Below, piece after piece: positions 5,932-7,375 of a stretch of DNA of 7,375 nucleotides. The position numbers and the translations under genes are program-made. Source of the DNA: Chloroflexota bacterium (GTDB lineage: Bacteria > Chloroflexota > Dehalococcoidia > Lucifugimonadales > VGZR01); assembly GCA_027625225.1 (NCBI GenBank), contig JAQBWG010000089.1:1-7375 (forward strand), given 5' to 3'. Each line of letters begins with the position of its first letter. The first letter of the stretch is position 1. The notes beneath the pieces are model-generated. The model saw nothing but the letters and a program-made list of their open reading frames with translations, was not told where the DNA came from and made no database searches.

Positions 5932-5945
5932 AGGAGGAAAGGAGG
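5932..5945 (+). promoter_or_regulatory. Double Shine-Dalgarno for the 18-codon ORF
   Basis: AGGAGG (5932-5937) and GGAGG (5941-5945) lie in tandem, the second 7 nt before ATG 5953. This is the strongest ribosome-binding region in the window and the main reason to believe the tiny ORF is translated. CTCTCTG between it and the ATG could pair with CAGAGA at 5906-5911. Confidence 0.7.
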
Positions 5946-5952
5946 CTCTCTG

Positions 5953-6009
5953 ATGGGTAACCTTAAATCCAAACCCGGCGCCAAGCCCAAGGGCAAACCG
6001 AAGAAGTAA
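5953..6009 (+). CDS. 18-residue Lys/Pro/Gly-rich micropeptide of unknown function
   Basis: The ORF encodes MGNLKSKPGAKPKGKPKK and stops at TAA. It has seven lysines, no acidic residue and no hydrophobic segment, so it should be strongly cationic, disordered and soluble; nucleic-acid or ribosome binding is a guess from charge alone. Residues 6-17 are three tetrapeptides of form x-K-P-[G/K] (SKPG, AKPK, GKPK) written with different codons (AAA CCC, AAG CCC, AAA CCG). Support for translation comes from the strong double Shine-Dalgarno and from the unit having its own consensus promoter and terminator. I know no family for it; it is not the short ribosomal protein bTHX. Alternatively the RNA itself is the product and the ORF is a leader or decoy. 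A 6-bp stem (AGTAAG 6005-6010 with CTTACT 6016-6021) encloses the stop codon. Confidence 0.6.
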   Translation: MGNLKSKPGAKPKGKPKK

Positions 6010-6036
6010 GTACTCCTTACTCACGTAGGTTTCAAA

Positions 6037-6080
6037 GCACAAGGCCCCGAATTTTCGGGGCCTTGTGTGTTTTATTCAAT
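6037..6080 (+). terminator. Intrinsic terminator of the micro-ORF unit
   Basis: CACAAGGCCCCGAA (6038-6051) and TTCGGGGCCTTGTG (6054-6067) are perfect 14-nt arms, with the inner A-T pairs probably open as the loop. A U-rich run, TGTTTTATTCAATTTTT, follows. It lies 28 nt after the TAA of the micro-ORF and separates that unit from the tRNA-Asn promoter. Confidence 0.93.
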
Positions 6081-6114
6081 TTTTCCTAAAACTGTCGGCC
6101 TTCCAGAGGCTGCG

Positions 6115-6123
6115 TGCTATAAT
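6115..6123 (+). promoter_or_regulatory. Extended -10 promoter of tRNA-Asn
   Basis: TGCTATAAT is a perfect extended -10. No good -35 lies at 16-18 bp; CTGTCG at 6092-6097 is 20 bp away. Transcription should start near 6130, leaving a leader of about 56 nt to be removed from the tRNA precursor. Confidence 0.62.
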
Positions 6124-6140
6124 ATCTCCGATCAATTTCA

Positions 6141-6164
6141 CCGCCCGTCTCAGCTTGTGGGCGG
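6141..6164 (+). other. Hairpin in the tRNA-Asn precursor leader
   Basis: CCGCCC (6141-6146) pairs with GGGCGG (6159-6164), extended by a G-U pair, with a loop of about 10 nt. It lies in the predicted 5' leader of the tRNA. No U-run follows, so it is not a terminator; it may serve as a processing or folding element. Confidence 0.3.
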
Positions 6165-6185
6165 CTTGCAAAAACGACCTCACAC

Positions 6186-6260
6186 TCCGCAGTAGCTCAG
6201 TGGTAGAGCGATCGGCTGTTAACCGATTGGTCGTAGGTTCGAGTCCTACCTGCGGAGCCA
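6186..6260 (+). tRNA. tRNA-Asn(GUU), CCA encoded
   Basis: Full cloverleaf of 72 nt plus encoded CCA. The acceptor arms TCCGCAG and CTGCGGA pair perfectly. The D arm is GCTC/GAGC and the anticodon arm ATCGG-CTGTTAA-CCGAT, with anticodon GTT at 6218-6220. The variable loop is 5 nt, and the T arm GTAGG-TTCGAGT-CCTAC carries the invariant TTC. The discriminator base is G, as expected for Asn. GUN-anticodon tRNAs such as this are the substrates of queuosine modification, whose precursor enzyme QueD is encoded in the same window. It ends 5 nt from the stop of the convergent membrane-protein gene. Confidence 0.98.
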
Positions 6261-6265
6261 GTTTC

Positions 6266-6850
6266 TCAATTTATTCCCCATGGCAACCAGTGGCACGTAT
6301 AGCCAATGACGATCCCCTTGATGACCTTGCCTACCAGCACAATGGGAAAGAACTTGTACGCGGGGTACCGGGTTGCTCCGGCTGCAATGCCTACAATGTC
6401 AAAAAAGGGGTTGGGGATGAGCGCAACGATGAAGATGACGAGCCAGCCGCGCTTTTCCATCCATGACTGGAAGGTGGGATAGAACCTGGAGTTTTCGATA
6501 ACCGACCGACCGCCAAACCCGATGGCGTAGCCCGAAATCTCTCCAAGCGTTTCTCCTCCTGCGGCAGCGACACCCACAAGGGCAGGATTTATTATTGCGG
6601 AAACCGCGCATAGAGAAGCCAGCCCCGGCACTGGTAGCACCAACGCCACGCTGCCGAGGAAGCTCAAAAAGGCCACGATCAGTACCCCGCGATAGCCGAG
6701 GGTCTCGAGCCTTTGGACGACTTCGAACGTATCCCGGAGGAACCATACAGAGAGGATTAAACCAATGCCTAAAACCAGAGAGACGATTCGAATTTGCCAG
6801 TCGTACCGGCGAACGAAGTTGGCGAGCGGCCCCAGTATCCATGCGAGCAT
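6266..6850 (-). CDS. VTT/DedA-superfamily membrane protein (YqaA/TVP38-like)
   Basis: A 194-residue polytopic inner-membrane protein with a VTT (SNARE-associated Golgi/DedA) domain. It has an N-terminal membrane helix (about 20-38), then a pair of hydrophobic segments around 56-97. The family motif GEISGYAIG (103-111) gives the GExxGYxxG pattern, and the re-entrant-loop segment ALIPNPFFDIVGIAAGA (143-159) precedes the final helix (about 167-185). The Arg usual in DedA after the second Pro is absent, so the protein is closer to YqaA/TVP38 forms than to classical DedA. Relatives are linked to lipid scrambling or flipping (undecaprenyl phosphate, phospholipids) and membrane homeostasis; the substrate here is unknown. 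ATG 6850 has only a weak ribosome site and overlaps the 3' end of the clpC frame by 82 nt. No later Met suits the start. Confidence 0.8.
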   Translation of the reverse strand: MLAWILGPLANFVRRYDWQIRIVSLVLGIGLILSVWFLRDTFEVVQRLETLGYRGVLIVAFLSFLGSVALVLPVPGLASLCAVSAIINPALVGVAAAGGETLGEISGYAIGFGGRSVIENSRFYPTFQSWMEKRGWLVIFIVALIPNPFFDIVGIAAGATRYPAYKFFPIVLVGKVIKGIVIGYTCHWLPWGIN

Positions 6851-7375
6851 CGGATGACTCTATCATAGGAAAACCTGGAAAAAGCAGTGCTGAACGTGAG
6901 GCCGTTATCGTCAGTATCCACAGCCACCTTGTCGCCCGCTTTGAACTCGTGCGCAAGTACCTTCTTCGACAGTTCGTTCTCGACGTACTTTTGAATCGCT
7001 CGACGTAACGGCCGGGCGCCGTATACCGGATCGAAGCCTTCCTTTGCCAGCCAATCCTTGGCCGCGTCCGTCAGTTCCAGGCCGATTTCGTGTTCTGCCA
7101 GACGCTGTTCCACTTCGTGCGTCATCAGGCCCACGATTTCGCCTATCTGCTCCTGGGTGAGCGGGTCGAACACGATAATTTCGTCAACCCGGTTCAAAAA
7201 CTCGGGCCGGAATGCCTGTTTGAGTGCGTCCTCGATAGCCGTACGCATCCTGACCGATTGGTCCTTCTGGCCTGCCATGCTGGGGAAGCCGATAGCCTCC
7301 TTGGCATCGCCGCTCGTTCCCAGGTTGCTGGTCATGATTACCAGGGTATTCCGGAAATCCACCGTACGACCATGG
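6769..7375 (-). CDS. clpC: ATP-dependent Clp protease ATP-binding subunit ClpC, C-terminal part
   Basis: The 3' part of an HSP100 AAA+ unfoldase; the gene continues beyond the right edge, so no start is visible. Counting from Val at 7362, the second AAA domain shows sensor 1 VIMTSNLG (8-15, Asn13) and the arginine-finger segment FRPEFLNRVDEIIVF (51-65). It also shows DPVYGARPLRRAIQ with the sensor-2 GAR (115-117) and the family C-terminal strand KAGDKVAVDTDDNGLTF (141-157). ENELSKK together with the KAGDKV ending favours ClpC over ClpB. ClpC loads substrates into ClpP. The frame runs about 40 residues past the usual family end and overlaps the DedA-like start. That tail (from about 160) looks like non-native coding, so a one-base error or frameshift near 6879-6883 is possible, giving a stop at 6863. 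Confidence 0.9.
   Translation of the reverse strand, partial: HGRTVDFRNTLVIMTSNLGTSGDAKEAIGFPSMAGQKDQSVRMRTAIEDALKQAFRPEFLNRVDEIIVFDPLTQEQIGEIVGLMTHEVEQRLAEHEIGLELTDAAKDWLAKEGFDPVYGARPLRRAIQKYVENELSKKVLAHEFKAGDKVAVDTDDNGLTFSTAFSRFSYDRVIRCSHGYWGRSPTSFAGTTGKFESSLWF

Larger units (their letters stand above)
5798..6185. other. Regulatory region with micro-ORF unit and tRNA leader
   Basis: This 388-nt stretch has no conventional gene. It holds two divergent promoters around a palindromic operator (5830-5863), a structured leader with a double Shine-Dalgarno (5866-5952), an 18-codon ORF (5953-6009), an intrinsic terminator (6037-6080), and the promoter and leader of tRNA-Asn (6115-6185). Each is listed separately. 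Confidence 0.8.

Noticed and set aside
5798..6080. Type I toxin-antitoxin unit
   Set aside because: The peptide has no hydrophobic membrane segment and no overlapping antisense RNA promoter is evident, so a toxin label is not supported.
6065..6466. Open plus-strand frame of 133 codons across the tRNA-Asn gene
   Set aside because: It reads through the terminator tail, the whole tRNA and the antisense of the DedA-like gene. The tRNA and the membrane protein are unmistakable, and the frame resembles no family.

Overview
The window looks like ordinary bacterial chromosome with closely packed genes, by eye of moderate GC content. The gene set (System I cytochrome c maturation with a Cys-type CcmE, ClpC, a family III CoA-transferase, a stand-alone MetE-like methyltransferase, a YqaA/DedA-like protein) and the repeated TGCTA-type extended -10 elements would suit a Chloroflexota bacterium of the Dehalococcoidia/SAR202 kind. 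That placement is inference: no rRNA or universal marker is present to prove it. No insertion sequence, integrase, CRISPR array or phage gene is visible.

Left part (about 1-2620, minus strand). queD (7-deazaguanine/queuosine pathway) is followed by a GNAT acetyltransferase whose GTG start overlaps the queD stop as GTGA. Then come ccmC, an enlarged ccmD-like gene and ccmE, which encode heme export and the heme chaperone of cytochrome c maturation. The ccmD-like and ccmE genes share another GTGA junction. ccmF/ccmH would be expected beyond the left edge, but only 32 nt without a gene remain here.

Middle (2644-5407). A small zincin-type metallopeptidase runs rightwards, divergent from queD with interleaved promoters, and its stop lies one base from the stop of a convergent CoA-transferase. 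That transferase and a MetE-like zinc methyltransferase diverge from one compact 84-nt region with overlapping back-to-back extended -10 promoters.

Right part (5423-7375). A winged-helix regulator (minus strand) diverges from a very small transcription unit (plus strand). That unit has a consensus TTGACA/TATAAT promoter whose spacer holds a perfect 9-2-9 palindrome, then a structured leader, a strong double Shine-Dalgarno, an 18-codon Lys/Pro/Gly ORF and a near-perfect intrinsic terminator. This regulator, operator and micro-ORF module is the most unusual thing in the window. After it come tRNA-Asn(GUU) with its own promoter, a convergent DedA/VTT-type membrane protein, and the 3' end of clpC, which runs off the right edge. 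The clpC frame overlaps the dedA-like start, which is either a true overlap or a one-base frameshift.

The links between genes are modest. QueD makes a precursor of queuosine, a modification of GUN-anticodon tRNAs such as the tRNA-Asn encoded here. The ccm genes form one functional set. The remaining genes look like independent housekeeping or metabolic units.
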